The notes: generated by a model not told the origin, from the sequence alone. A stretch of DNA of 45,467 nucleotides from Pelagibacterium montanilacus (GCF_003992665.1 NZ_RZMX01000016.1:2501-47967); one strand, 5' to 3'. Positions 27,707-36,495 are shown, numbered from the stretch's first letter. Program-made: numbers and translations.

Positions 27707-28642
27707 ATGCTCGATTCGATCAGGGGGCTCCATCACGTTACCGCCATGGCGCGGGACCCCAATCTCAACAACCGGTTCTTTTCCAAGGCGCTCGGATTGC
27801 GCCGGGTCAAGATCACGGTCAATTTCGACGAGCCCTCGGTCTACCACCTTTATTATGGTGACGCGCAGGGCACGCCGGGGTCGGTGATGACCCATTTTCC
27901 CTTCCCCCATATCGTGAAGGGCCGTCCGGGAACCGGTGAAGTCGGGGAAACCGCGTTCTCGGTGCCCGAGGGCAGCCTTGGGTACTGGGCCGGTCGCCTG
28001 CCCGATCATGGCGCGGACGCGGTGATGGCCGAAGAGCGTTTCGGGGAAAAGCGGCTGCGGTTCGCGGGGCCCGAGGGCGACCGGCTGGCGCTGGTGGAAA
28101 CATCGGGTGATACGCGTGCGCCCTGGCTGGGCGCGGGCGTGCCCGAGGACGCGGCGATCCGGGGCTTTCACTCCGTGACCCTGCGCCTGCGCGACGGCGC
28201 TGCGACCGAGGACGTGCTCAAGTTCATGGGTTACACCCATCGCCAGAGCGCCAACGGGATCACCCGGTACGGGGTCGCGAACGGCAACGGTGCCGATGTC
28301 GTCGATATTCAGGTGTTGCCCAACATGCCGAGGGCGGAACAGGGCGCGGGATCGGTTCATCACGTGGCCTTTTCGGTGGCCAATCGGGCCGAGCAGGCCA
28401 AGGTGCGCGACGCGCTGGCCGAGGCGGGGCATCATGTGACACCGTCCATCGACAGGGACTATTTCTATGCGATCTACTTCCGCACCCCGGGCGGGGTGCT
28501 GTTCGAGGTCGCGACCGACGAGCCGGGCTTTGCCCGCGACGAGGACGAAGCGGAACTGGGCACCGCGCTAAAGTTGCCCACCCAGCACGAGCATCTTCGC
28601 GACCGGCTCGTTGACTATCTGCCCGAGATCAAGGAGGACTGA
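27707..28642 (+). CDS. mhqO: VOC-family ring-cleaving dioxygenase, MhqO-like
   Basis: A 311-residue extradiol-type dioxygenase of two vicinal-oxygen-chelate domains. Candidate metal ligands are His in GLHHVTAMA (about residue 9), His in SVHHVAFSV (about 213) and Glu in GVLFEVATD (about 265). It resembles the MhqO/MhqA proteins that open hydroquinone or related quinol rings. The ATG at 27707 has CAGGAG upstream. It is followed 3 bp later by the mhqD-like esterase gene, the same gene pair as in Bacillus mhqNOD. Exact substrate is inference. Confidence 0.82.
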   Translation: MLDSIRGLHHVTAMARDPNLNNRFFSKALGLRRVKITVNFDEPSVYHLYYGDAQGTPGSVMTHFPFPHIVKGRPGTGEVGETAFSVPEGSLGYWAGRLPDHGADAVMAEERFGEKRLRFAGPEGDRLALVETSGDTRAPWLGAGVPEDAAIRGFHSVTLRLRDGAATEDVLKFMGYTHRQSANGITRYGVANGNGADVVDIQVLPNMPRAEQGAGSVHHVAFSVANRAEQAKVRDALAEAGHHVTPSIDRDYFYAIYFRTPGGVLFEVATDEPGFARDEDEAELGTALKLPTQHEHLRDRLVDYLPEIKED

Positions 28643-28645
28643 CCC

Positions 28646-29251
28646 ATGACCAAGCCGCTTTACGCCTTCCGCGAGCACAAGGCCAAAGCCGAGGATGCCA
28701 CCACGCTCGTGGTGCTGCACGGCACCGGGGGCGACGAGAACCAGTTCTTCGATCTGGGCCGTCAGCTGTTGCCCCAGGCGCGGATCGTCTCGCCGCGCGG
28801 CGACGTCTCCGAGAACGGGGCGCTGCGCTTTTTCCGCCGGGCCGCGGAAGGGGTCTACGATATGGAAGACCTCGCCAAGCGCACCGAAACCATGGCCGCC
28901 TTCGTCAAGGGACTGGGAGCGACCGGCAAGGTGATCGGGCTGGGCTATTCGAACGGTGCCAACATCCTGGCTTCGGTGCTGCTGGCCCATCCGGGTCTGT
29001 TTAATGCGGCTGTGCTGATGCATCCGCTGATTCCTTGGGATCCAGAGGATGTGCCCGGGCTTGCGGGCACCGATATCCTTGTCACCGCCGGGCGCAACGA
29101 CCCGCTGACCACCGAGGCCAGTACACAAAATCTTATCGACTATTTCGCCCGTCAGGGCGCGGCGGTCGAGAGCGTCTGGCACGAGGGCGGGCACGAAGCG
29201 CGGCAGGAAGAACTGGCGGGCGCACGGGAATTCCTGGGGCGAATCGGCTGA
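28646..29251 (+). CDS. mhqD: phospholipase/carboxylesterase-family hydrolase, MhqD-like
   Basis: A 201-residue cytosolic alpha/beta hydrolase. LHGTGGDENQF is the oxyanion region, Ser102 lies in GLGYSNGANI, Asp in TAGRNDPLTT (about 151) and His in WHEGGHE. AAGGAGG fixes the ATG at 28646, directly after the mhqO-like stop. In Bacillus the homologous pair is induced by methylhydroquinone. Here the pair, plus the divergent flavin reductase, suggests quinone or catechol detoxification. Confidence 0.85.
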   Translation: MTKPLYAFREHKAKAEDATTLVVLHGTGGDENQFFDLGRQLLPQARIVSPRGDVSENGALRFFRRAAEGVYDMEDLAKRTETMAAFVKGLGATGKVIGLGYSNGANILASVLLAHPGLFNAAVLMHPLIPWDPEDVPGLAGTDILVTAGRNDPLTTEASTQNLIDYFARQGAAVESVWHEGGHEARQEELAGAREFLGRIG

Positions 29252-29360
29252 GAAACCAGCCCCGCACAGGGGTTAACGCGGTTTAAACCACTGCTTTCCT
29301 AATCTGGGTCAGGCGACGACCGTGGTGGTGTCGCCGCTTGACCAATTCAGCGATCCAGCC

Positions 29361-31121
29361 ATGGCTCCGTCACCCGAGCGTCCTCCGCTCCTGGCCACGC
29401 TGCGCACCCGCGTCCTGCTCATGGTCGTGGGCGTTTTCGCCGTTCTGCTGGTCCCCGCCTATTTTATCTTCGAGCGGATCTCGAGCGAGACGACTCTGAC
29501 GCTGGGCAGCGCCCTGGCGTCCAAGCAGGCACAGTACGATCGCTACAGGGGCATGGCTGCGCTCGATAAGGAACTGACCCTGGCGGGCACGCTGGCGCGC
29601 GACCCGGCGATCATGGACTGGGCCGACAACGAGTTCGATCCCGATGTCCAAGCGCGGGGCCTGGCCGCCTTCGAGCACTACCGGGCCGCCTTTACCGACC
29701 GGAGCGCTTTCATCGTGCTCGACGCTTCGGGCAATTACTATTTCAACGACGCCCAGCAAAGCTACTCGGACGATCCCTATCGCTACACGGTGCGCTCGGA
29801 CAATCCGCGCGACGGCTGGTATTTCACGACGCGGGCACGCGGCGAGGGCTGCTACCTCAATGTCGATCATGACGACGTGCTGCGGCTGACCAATGTCTGG
29901 ATCAACTGCGTCATCAACCGCGAGGGGCGGGTGCTGGGAATCGTGGGCACGGGCATCAACCTGTCCGCCTTCATTCGCGAGGTCGTCGATATTGACCAAC
30001 CGGGAATCGAATCGATGTTCGTGGACGCCACGGGCGCCGTCCAGGCGCATCCCGATGCCTCACTGGTCGATTTCCATTCGCTGACCAAAGACATAGCGGA
30101 TCAGCAGACGATCTTTGCCATGCTCGACACCGAGGCAGACAGGACCGCGCTGACGCGGCTCATGGAGGGTGCGCGTGAGGGTGGGGAGGGCAGTGTCCCC
30201 ACTGCGATGGTGTCTCTGGCGGGCAGTCCCATGCTTGTGGGCGTGGGCTATCTGGGGGGCATAGACTGGTACAACGTCACGCTCATGGACCCGGACGTCA
30301 TCGTTGGCCAATCCCTGTTCCAGCCGGTGGGCGGGCTGGCGCTCATCGTGCTGCTGGCGGCGGCGCTGGGCATGACGGTGCTGTTTAAAACCGCGGTGCT
30401 CGACCGGCTCGAGACGATCGAGGCTGGGATCGACGGATTGCGGCAAGGCAAGCGTGGCCAGATCAGGCTCGACCGCGGCAATGACGAAATCGGGCGGCTC
30501 TCACGCACTCTGGTGGCCATGGTCTCGGCGGTCACCGCGTCCCAGCGCGATCTCGAACGGCAGGTGAAGGAACGCACCGAAGATCTCGAGGATCTGGTCA
30601 ACCGCGATTCGCTGACGGGCATCTTCAACCGGCGCGGTGTCGCGCAGGGCTTTGCCGATTTCTCGGACTGGGCGCGTCAGCGCAAGACCACCATCGGGCT
30701 GATCCTGATCGACGTGGACGGGTTCAAGGCCATCAACGATTCCCTGGGCCATGCGACCGGGGACGCGGTGCTCATCGCGCTGGCCGAGAGGCTCTCGCAG
30801 GCGATAAGGCGCTCGGATTTGTGCGGGCGTTGGGGCGGGGACGAATTCGTGGTGGTGATCCGCGGGTGCGATGCGGCTGTGCTGAACCGGATCGCGGGGG
30901 AACTGCTCGAGATGACGCGGACCGTGCCCGTGCCCCAGGATGGCGCGGCGTCGCCGGGGCTGACCGCGAGTATCGGCGCGTGCGTGGTTTCCCCCGGGGA
31001 GTCTCTGCAGCGGGCCACCGACCTTGCCGACCAGGCGCTTTATCGCGCCAAGCATGAAGGCCGGGACAGGGCGGTGATCGTCGCGACAGAAGACGATGAT
31101 ACGGCGCGCGTTTCCGCTTGA
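29361..31121 (+). CDS. membrane diguanylate cyclase with Cache-type sensor
   Basis: A 586-residue c-di-GMP synthase. A transmembrane helix (about 12-36), a periplasmic PDC/Cache-like sensor (about 40-315), a second helix (about 322-343), a HAMP-like linker with a short coiled coil, then a GGDEF domain. GGDEF is intact at 492-496 and the inhibitory RxxD I-site (RRSD) sits five residues upstream. The start is uncertain: a GTG at 29322 is in frame and would add 13 residues. A near-CtrA-box lies at 29272-29287. No c-di-GMP effector is adjacent. Confidence 0.9.
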   Translation: MAPSPERPPLLATLRTRVLLMVVGVFAVLLVPAYFIFERISSETTLTLGSALASKQAQYDRYRGMAALDKELTLAGTLARDPAIMDWADNEFDPDVQARGLAAFEHYRAAFTDRSAFIVLDASGNYYFNDAQQSYSDDPYRYTVRSDNPRDGWYFTTRARGEGCYLNVDHDDVLRLTNVWINCVINREGRVLGIVGTGINLSAFIREVVDIDQPGIESMFVDATGAVQAHPDASLVDFHSLTKDIADQQTIFAMLDTEADRTALTRLMEGAREGGEGSVPTAMVSLAGSPMLVGVGYLGGIDWYNVTLMDPDVIVGQSLFQPVGGLALIVLLAAALGMTVLFKTAVLDRLETIEAGIDGLRQGKRGQIRLDRGNDEIGRLSRTLVAMVSAVTASQRDLERQVKERTEDLEDLVNRDSLTGIFNRRGVAQGFADFSDWARQRKTTIGLILIDVDGFKAINDSLGHATGDAVLIALAERLSQAIRRSDLCGRWGGDEFVVVIRGCDAAVLNRIAGELLEMTRTVPVPQDGAASPGLTASIGACVVSPGESLQRATDLADQALYRAKHEGRDRAVIVATEDDDTARVSA

Positions 31122-31134
31122 GCTGCGCCCTCGA

Positions 31135-31189
31135 GCAGTTTCCATCTCAGATCGGGATGTGGGACAGGCATTTTCCTGGAAACGCTTTA
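31135..31189 (+). repeat. partial palindromic repeat, copy R5 (half B only)
   Basis: CAGTTTCC ... CATTTTCCTGGAAACGCTTT matches the second half of R1 with divergence in the middle. Half A is absent. It lies between the convergent diguanylate cyclase and GNAT genes and may act as a terminator structure. Confidence 0.6.
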
Positions 31190-31486
31190 GCTGGTCAGCA
31201 CGTCGGCCCAGTCGGGGTGGCGGCGGAACTGCATGACCACATATGGGCAGACCGGGACGATCGATTTGTCTGCCTCGCGCGCTTTTTCCACCACATGGGT
31301 CACAAGACGCAGGGCGATGCCCTTGCCTTCGAAGGCGCGCGGTACGCCAGTGTGATCGACGATCCATGCGCCGTCGGCTTCCCGGATGCCATAGGTGAGC
31401 TCGGCCTCGTGCCCTTCGCCCAGATCGGCGATGAACCGGCCGCGTCCGTCGGCGGCCTCGTGGGTGACGACAAGTTCGCTGGTCAT
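31187..31486 (-). CDS. short GNAT acetyltransferase (YjdJ-like)
   Basis: A 99-residue minimal Gcn5-related N-acetyltransferase. VPRAFEGKGIALRLV is the acetyl-CoA P-loop (R/Q-x-x-G-x-G/A), followed by SIVPVCPYVVMQFRRHPDW, a hallmark of the short YjdJ group. The substrate is unknown. The ATG at 31486 has AAGGAAA upstream; the upstream reading is in the promoter of the divergent ridA-like gene. Confidence 0.85.
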   Translation of the reverse strand: MTSELVVTHEAADGRGRFIADLGEGHEAELTYGIREADGAWIVDHTGVPRAFEGKGIALRLVTHVVEKAREADKSIVPVCPYVVMQFRRHPDWADVLTS

Positions 31487-31593
31487 GGACGGTTTCCTTT
31501 CATACGGTGGTGAGTCTGGCGGGCCCGATGCGTCGACCGCGTTGCTGCCAGCATCGGATGAACAATCGCGTTCCGACAAGAGGAGTTCCGTTC

Positions 31594-31989
31594 ATGAGCC
31601 TGCCCGTCCATTACATGATCGAGCGCGGCCCGCGCCCGGTCGCACCGTTCTCCCATGCGGTGGAGGCCGAAGGCTGGGTGTTTATCACCGGCCAGATGCC
31701 CACCGATCCCGATGCGCCCGACGCGCCGCTTCCCGATGGCATCGTGGCGCAGACGCGCCGGGTCATGGACAATCTGATAATCGTGCTCGAAGGGGTGGGG
31801 CTGGGGCTTGAGAACATCACAATGGCGCGGATCTATCTGCGCGAGTTCGACCGCGACTATGCCGAGATGAATGCCACCTATCAGTCCTATTTCGCCTCCA
31901 TGCGCCTGCCGGCGCGCACCACGATCGGGGTGACGGGGCTGGCCGTCGGGGCGCTGGTGGAAATCGACCTGATCGCCAAGCGGCCTTAG
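31594..31989 (+). CDS. RidA-family protein
   Basis: A 131-residue YjgF/YER057c/UK114 protein. FSHAVEAEGWVFITGQMPTD is the N-terminal block and RLPARTTIGVTGLAVGALVEIDLIAK includes the conserved Arg that binds reactive imine or enamine intermediates. RidA proteins hydrolyse 2-aminoacrylate-type imines, though paralogues such as this may have special roles. AGAGGAG precedes the ATG at 31594. Its stop codon overlaps the stop of the convergent VOC gene. Confidence 0.9.
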   Translation: MSLPVHYMIERGPRPVAPFSHAVEAEGWVFITGQMPTDPDAPDAPLPDGIVAQTRRVMDNLIIVLEGVGLGLENITMARIYLREFDRDYAEMNATYQSYFASMRLPARTTIGVTGLAVGALVEIDLIAKRP

Positions 31990-32912
31990 CCTCTCCCCGG
32001 TTCGCCTGCGGCGCTTATCCTGATCGCGTTGGCCCAGGGGTCCTGAGTGTACAGCACCCCGTCGGCAAGCTCGACCGGGGTGCCGGCGGTTTCGAGCCGC
32101 GTGTGCAGTGCGTCGCGTGACGCGGCATCGGGCATGACGATCTCGAACCAGCGCAGGCCCGCGGAGCCCGGGGGTGGCGGTGGCGCGTCGGGGCCGGACC
32201 AGACGTTGAAGGCGAGGATGTGGGGCGCATAAGAGAGCGTCACGTCTCCCATGCCGTATCGGCGGCTGAGAAGCTGTCCGGCAAAGCCGAGCGTGTCGCG
32301 GTAAAACACCATGGCGCGCTCGAGATCGCCTACATGGACGTGGACATGTCCGATCCGTGTGCCGGGAGCCATGGGCGCGAGCGGGGTGGGGTCGCCGTCC
32401 AGTTCGGCGAGAAGCCCGGGCACGTCGATGGGCTCGCGGCCAGAGTGGTGTTTGCCCTCCGGGGTTTCGGCCCGCAGGTCGTCGTCTTCAACGAACCGGC
32501 CGCGCCAGGGAGTCTCGAAGGTGATTTCGATGCCATTGCCGTCGGTGTCCCACAGATAGAGCGCTTCGGAAACCAGGTGGTCGGTGGGCGAAACCCGCAC
32601 GCGGGCGGCGATGGCGCGGTTGAGTGCCCGGGCGAAATCACGGCGGGTCGGGACGTGCAGCGCAACGTGATAGAGCCCGGTGGTGCCCCGGGGCACCGGT
32701 CCGCGCGCGCCGGGATGCAGGACGATGAGCGGGGTCTGGTCCACCCCCAGCACCAGACGGTCGGGGGCACTCGCGATGACGGTGAGGCCCACGACATCGC
32801 GCCAGATCGAGAGCGCGCGCCCGGGGTCGGTGACCGCGATGTGGACGGGCCCGAGCCGGGTAGTGTCGGGAACGAGGGCCCGGGTGGCGATGGGGGCAAG
32901 GTCGGTGGCCAT
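31986..32912 (-). CDS. VOC-family dioxygenase (CatE-like)
   Basis: A 308-residue two-domain vicinal-oxygen-chelate protein. LGPVHIAVTDPGRAL (His near 24) starts domain 1, and IGHVHVHVGDLERAMVFYRDTLGF starts domain 2 with its metal His. RWFEIVMPD holds a Glu in the ligand position. It resembles catechol-2,3-dioxygenase-like proteins (Bacillus CatE). The substrate is not certain. It is convergent with the ridA-like gene, and its upstream neighbour is a GntR/FCD gene on the same strand. Confidence 0.83.
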   Translation of the reverse strand: MATDLAPIATRALVPDTTRLGPVHIAVTDPGRALSIWRDVVGLTVIASAPDRLVLGVDQTPLIVLHPGARGPVPRGTTGLYHVALHVPTRRDFARALNRAIAARVRVSPTDHLVSEALYLWDTDGNGIEITFETPWRGRFVEDDDLRAETPEGKHHSGREPIDVPGLLAELDGDPTPLAPMAPGTRIGHVHVHVGDLERAMVFYRDTLGFAGQLLSRRYGMGDVTLSYAPHILAFNVWSGPDAPPPPPGSAGLRWFEIVMPDAASRDALHTRLETAGTPVELADGVLYTQDPWANAIRISAAGEPGRG

Positions 32913-33024
32913 TGGAATACTCCGTTGGGATGGGTGTCCCTTCGACGGCCAATCTAGGCCCTCGCCCGCGCGCGATTAAGCCCGGGCGGCGGAACGCTCT
33001 GTCCGCAAACAGGCAACAGGGCGA

Positions 33025-33774
33025 TCAGTCGGGCGGGGAGACGCCCGGGCTGTCGATCGCCAGTTCGCCGTCGCTGAAGAGCGTGGGGTTGGTGCGCGCG
33101 AACTCAAAGACCGAATTGACCATGCCGGTGAGGTGGGTGCGCATGGCCGCGACGGCGGCGTCGCCATCGCCGCGCTCGAGCGCATCGCGGATGGCCCTGT
33201 GTTCCTCGACGACCAGGGTCAGCATGCGTACCCGGTCCGAAAGGTGCCGGGCCCGGTCGAGATTGTTGCGCGCAGTGTCGACCACGGCCTTCATGCGTCG
33301 GAATCCGGTGGCGGCAACGAGGATCTCGTGGAAGTGCAGGTCCGCGGCGTGGAAGGCCTCGGCATCGCCCTCATGCTCTGCGGCGCTCTGGCGCGCAAGG
33401 CTTTCGTCGAGCGCAGCGATCAGCCCCTCGGGGCGCCCGGCGGCCAGGAGCCGAACGGTTTCGCATTCCAGCCCGGTGCGGATGACGATGTATTCGCGCA
33501 CCGCGGTGAGCGAGACAAGGGAGACCACCGAGCCGCGTTGGGGAAGGACATCCACCAGCCCTTCGGACTGCAGGCGCGCCACCGCTTCGGCAACGGGAGA
33601 ACGCGACACCCCGAGCCGGGCACAGATCTCGGCCTTGTCAAGCATGGCGCCGGGCCGGAGCTGAAGCGAGACGATGGCCTGCCGAAGCCGATCGGCCACA
33701 TGGCTCGCCAGCGATCCGCGCTGGAGATGTTCGGGCCTTTCGAGAAAGGCGTAGGCGCCGGGCCGGTCGGTCAT
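33025..33774 (-). CDS. second GntR-family regulator, FCD subfamily
   Basis: A 249-residue transcription factor. LASHVADRLRQAIVSLQLRPG and LGVSRSPVAEAVARLQSEGLV form the winged helix-turn-helix (residues 22-80). The FCD domain (about 90-225) has candidate metal ligands FHAADLHFHEILVAA and VEEHRAIRDA. It is an FadR-type repressor in which a small acid would be the inducer. It may control the downstream VOC dioxygenase gene, with which it shares a strand. The 112-bp gap holds no other gene. Confidence 0.87.
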   Translation of the reverse strand: MTDRPGAYAFLERPEHLQRGSLASHVADRLRQAIVSLQLRPGAMLDKAEICARLGVSRSPVAEAVARLQSEGLVDVLPQRGSVVSLVSLTAVREYIVIRTGLECETVRLLAAGRPEGLIAALDESLARQSAAEHEGDAEAFHAADLHFHEILVAATGFRRMKAVVDTARNNLDRARHLSDRVRMLTLVVEEHRAIRDALERGDGDAAVAAMRTHLTGMVNSVFEFARTNPTLFSDGELAIDSPGVSPPD

Positions 33775-33796
33775 TGCGGGTCAGTCTTGCCTGATC

Positions 33797-33903
33797 GCTC
33801 TGGAACGTCTGCTGTTCTGATTGAATCAGAACAGGAGCCCCAAGTCATTGTTTTGTCGCGTTGCCCAGCGGGAAAGTGTTCCCGCTTTTCCTGGAAACGC
33901 TCT
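33797..33903 (+). repeat. bipartite palindromic intergenic repeat, copy R3
   Basis: A near-full copy. Half A is CTGTTCTGATTGAATCAGAA onward; half B, with its own changes (GCGGGAAAGTGTTCCCGC, a compensated hairpin), ends GGAAACGCTCT. The change of the inner hairpin with the pairing kept argues that the structure matters. It lies upstream of the GntR gene at 33774 and of the nuclease gene at 34064. Confidence 0.88.
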
Positions 33904-34006
33904 GGGTGCCTGCCGCTGAAGGCTGGCCTTCTGCGCTTATAACACGGAGCGAGGCCCTGACCAGAGCGGGGGCGAGGCCACCTCGGGGTCTCCCCTCATC
34001 GTGTTC

Positions 34007-34020
34007 TTACCAATTGGTAA
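34007..34020. promoter_or_regulatory. 14-bp palindrome TTACCAATTGGTAA
   Basis: A perfect 14-bp palindrome 43 bp upstream of the nuclease start codon and about 230 bp upstream of the divergent GntR gene (R3 between). It fits the size and symmetry of a GntR- or TetR-type operator. No other copy was seen in the window. Confidence 0.45.
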
Positions 34021-34063
34021 GCAGCGCCGGGTTAGGCGAGGGGGAGGACAAAGGATCCGCCCC

Positions 34064-34636
34064 ATGAGCAGACTCGCCAGCGCCGGCCGCGCCATCTTCA
34101 GCATCGTGATCGCGGGCGGGCGCAGAACCGGCCGAAGGGCACGGCGACCGCGCCCGCGGCTGGCCGAGATCGTGCTCGGCTTCGTGCTGGTGGCGCTTAT
34201 CGGGTATGGCGCGATCGGTCAGGGGGCGCTGGACCGAACCGGGCTGGGCCTAGCCCCCTCGCGGGCTCCGGCGCTGAGCGAGACCGTACATATCCGGTTC
34301 GGCCCGTGCACATCCCGGGGGGGAAGCTGCGTGATCGACGGAGACACGATCCGGATCGACGGGGTATCGGTACGGATCGCCGATATCGATACGCCTGAGG
34401 TGCGGGACTATCAGTGCGAAAGCGAAAAGGCGCTGGGCGATGCGGCGACCGAGCGGATGATATCGCTGGTCAGTTCCGGACCGTTCGAGATGGTGCGCGA
34501 GGGCAGCCGGGACACCGACAGGTACGGGCGCAAGCTCAGGGTGCTCGAACGCGACGGGCAGTCGCTGGGCATGATACTGGTCGATGAGGGGCTGGCGCGC
34601 CCCTGGGGCGGACGCCGCGAGGGCTGGTGCGGCTGA
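34064..34636 (+). CDS. membrane-anchored thermonuclease-like (SNase) protein
   Basis: A 190-residue staphylococcal-nuclease-like protein. An N-terminal basic segment and one hydrophobic helix (IVLGFVLVALIGYGAIG, about 45-62) suggest a membrane anchor or signal. The OB-fold nuclease follows: VIDGDTIRIDGVSVRIADIDTPE carries the Asp/Arg/Glu active-site pattern and TDRYGRKL the second Arg. Two extra Cys (FGPCTSRGGSC) may form a disulphide. It would cut nucleic acid outside the cytoplasm (inference). The ATG at 34064 was chosen; a further upstream frame start is less likely. Confidence 0.87.
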   Translation: MSRLASAGRAIFSIVIAGGRRTGRRARRPRPRLAEIVLGFVLVALIGYGAIGQGALDRTGLGLAPSRAPALSETVHIRFGPCTSRGGSCVIDGDTIRIDGVSVRIADIDTPEVRDYQCESEKALGDAATERMISLVSSGPFEMVREGSRDTDRYGRKLRVLERDGQSLGMILVDEGLARPWGGRREGWCG

Positions 34637-34651
34637 TCGGGGCGGCTGCAC

Positions 34652-34864
34652 TCAGTAATGGGGCGGGGGCGGTTCGACGCCGGTCTCGCGGATCACCGCC
34701 TCGAGCCGGGCGACGCGGTCGGTGAGCTGCTCGATCCGGCGCTCGAGGGTTTCGATGCGGCTCCACTGGTCGGTGACCGCGCCGCTCATGTCCTCGATCG
34801 CGTTTTCGGCCTGGGCGTTGCGAATCTCGAGTTCGACGATGCGGTCCTCGTTTCCTTCGGCCAT
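34652..34864 (-). CDS. slyX: SlyX-family protein
   Basis: A 70-residue acidic protein, one long coiled coil (RIVELEIRNAQAENAIEDM ... ETLERRIEQLTDRVARLEAVI) ending in the hallmark PPPPHY. SlyX has no established biochemical role. Its ATG lies two bases after the TGA of the GNAT gene, so they are translationally linked. Confidence 0.9.
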   Translation of the reverse strand: MAEGNEDRIVELEIRNAQAENAIEDMSGAVTDQWSRIETLERRIEQLTDRVARLEAVIRETGVEPPPPHY

Positions 34865-34866
34865 GG

Positions 34867-35262
34867 TCAGGACCTGATCTTGAGCACGCCCGCTTCGGTG
34901 CTCTCAAAGCCGCAGCTGAGGTAGAAGGGCTTGAGATGGGGCTCGAAATCCACGTGGATCCACTTGGCGCCGCGGTTGCGGGCGATGTCGATGATGGTCT
35001 GCACGAGCTTCTGGCCGACCCCTTCGTCGCGGTGGTCGGGATGGACGCACACGTCCACGAGGAAGGCGTGAAAGCCCCCGTCCCAGGCCATGTTGGCAAA
35101 GCCCACCAGCCGCGTGCCGTCGATAAAGGCCCCCACATGCACGAGGCTGCGGGTCAGCACCGCATTGAAATCAGCGATGCCGTCTATCTCCCAGGTGTCG
35201 CGCCACAAATCGTTAATGTCGTGCTGGCCCGGGTAGGGATCGATCCTGATCTCCACGTTCAT
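34867..35262 (-). CDS. GNAT-family N-acetyltransferase
   Basis: A 131-residue acetyltransferase with VDVCVHPDHRDEGVGQKLV (acetyl-CoA loop, about 75-93) and FYLSCGFESTEAGVL at the C-terminus. It resembles small GNATs that modify amines or protein N-termini; the substrate is unknown. The ATG at 35262 has only a weak ribosome site, and in-frame starts further upstream would extend it into the divergent promoter of the sugar kinase. It precedes slyX in a two-gene operon. Confidence 0.84.
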   Translation of the reverse strand: MNVEIRIDPYPGQHDINDLWRDTWEIDGIADFNAVLTRSLVHVGAFIDGTRLVGFANMAWDGGFHAFLVDVCVHPDHRDEGVGQKLVQTIIDIARNRGAKWIHVDFEPHLKPFYLSCGFESTEAGVLKIRS

Positions 35263-35407
35263 CTGTTGATATCCATCGTCTGACAAAGCCCCCACGCACA
35301 GAGCTATCTGAAAATCCGGCAGCACGCAAAGCCGCACATGGCCCTTGCGGGCCAAACGCGCTAAAAGCGCCTCACGCGTTCGCAATCGGCCAATCGAGGG
35401 GGAAGCC

Positions 35408-36364
35408 ATGTTCGTCGTCGCCGGGGAAAGCCTCATCGATCTCGTTGCCGCGCCCCAGGCCGGGCCCAGGGGGCTGGAGATGACCGCCCATGCGGGCGGG
35501 TCGCCCTACAATTGCGCTCTGGCGCTGGGCAAGCTGGGCAACCGGACCGGATTTCTGTGCCCGATCTCGAAGGACAGCTTCGGGGAGATGCTGGCCGCGC
35601 CTCTCGACGCGGCCGGGGTGGACCAGCTCATTGCCGGGCGCTCGGCGTGCAACACCACCCTGGCGGTGGTGACGCGCAACGACAAGGGGCTGCCCAGCTA
35701 CGCCTTTTACCGGCAGGGCACGGCCGAGCGTGATATCTCGGTCGACCGCCTGCGCGCGGCGCTGCCCGACACCATCTCGGCGTTCCAGATCGGGGGCTTC
35801 CTGCCCATCGAGCCCGAGGATGCCGAAATCTGGCTCGAGATCGTCGGGGATGTGGCGGCGCGCGGGTGCCTGATCTCGATCGACCCCAATGTGCGCCCGC
35901 GGCTGATCTCGGATTTCCCCGCTTACAAGGCGCGGCTCGAGCGGTTCCTCGACCTCGCGCATGTGATCAAAGTCTCGGACGAGGATCTCGAGCTGCTCGA
36001 GCCGGGCAGGACGCTCGATGCGCATGCGAGCGGGCTGCTGGCCCGGCCCAATGCCGAACTGGTGGTGGTGACCATGGGCGAAAAGGGCGCGCGGGCATTC
36101 ACCACGCGCGGGGAGGCCTCCGCCCCGGTCCATTCCCCCGACGTGATGGGCGATACCGTGGGGGCCGGGGACAGTCTGATGGCGGGGGTGCTGACGGCGC
36201 TGGCCGACCGGGACGCGTTGCGTCCGGGCGTGCCCGGCACCCTGGACGGGCTGGCGCTGACCGAGATTTTGCGCTTTGGGACGGTGACCGCAGGGCTTAA
36301 CTGCGCCCATGTGGGGTGCAATCCCCCCGGCCGGGCCGAGGTGGACGCGATCATCTCTGGTTGA
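35408..36364 (+). CDS. PfkB-family sugar kinase (fructokinase-like)
   Basis: A 318-residue ribokinase-fold kinase. GGSPYNCALALGKLG (about 29-43) is the first PfkB signature, and DVMGDTVGAGDSLMAGVL (about 245-262) the second, with the catalytic Asp in GAGD. The sequence resembles fructokinases (ScrK/FrcK); the sugar is an inference. GAGGGGAAG precedes the ATG at 35408. It is divergent from the GNAT gene and ahead of the ccdA module by about 130 bp, where no gene is seen. Confidence 0.88.
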   Translation: MFVVAGESLIDLVAAPQAGPRGLEMTAHAGGSPYNCALALGKLGNRTGFLCPISKDSFGEMLAAPLDAAGVDQLIAGRSACNTTLAVVTRNDKGLPSYAFYRQGTAERDISVDRLRAALPDTISAFQIGGFLPIEPEDAEIWLEIVGDVAARGCLISIDPNVRPRLISDFPAYKARLERFLDLAHVIKVSDEDLELLEPGRTLDAHASGLLARPNAELVVVTMGEKGARAFTTRGEASAPVHSPDVMGDTVGAGDSLMAGVLTALADRDALRPGVPGTLDGLALTEILRFGTVTAGLNCAHVGCNPPGRAEVDAIISG

Positions 36365-36495
36365 AGCGCCCCCTGGCTCACCGCAAAGTGAAAGCGGATT
36401 GAGCCTCCAAATCCTGCGGCGGGGCGTATGTGTGCACATCAGCACAGTTTCACGCCCGAGCCGATTTCGCCTGAGCCCGTGCGGGGCAGGGGGAA

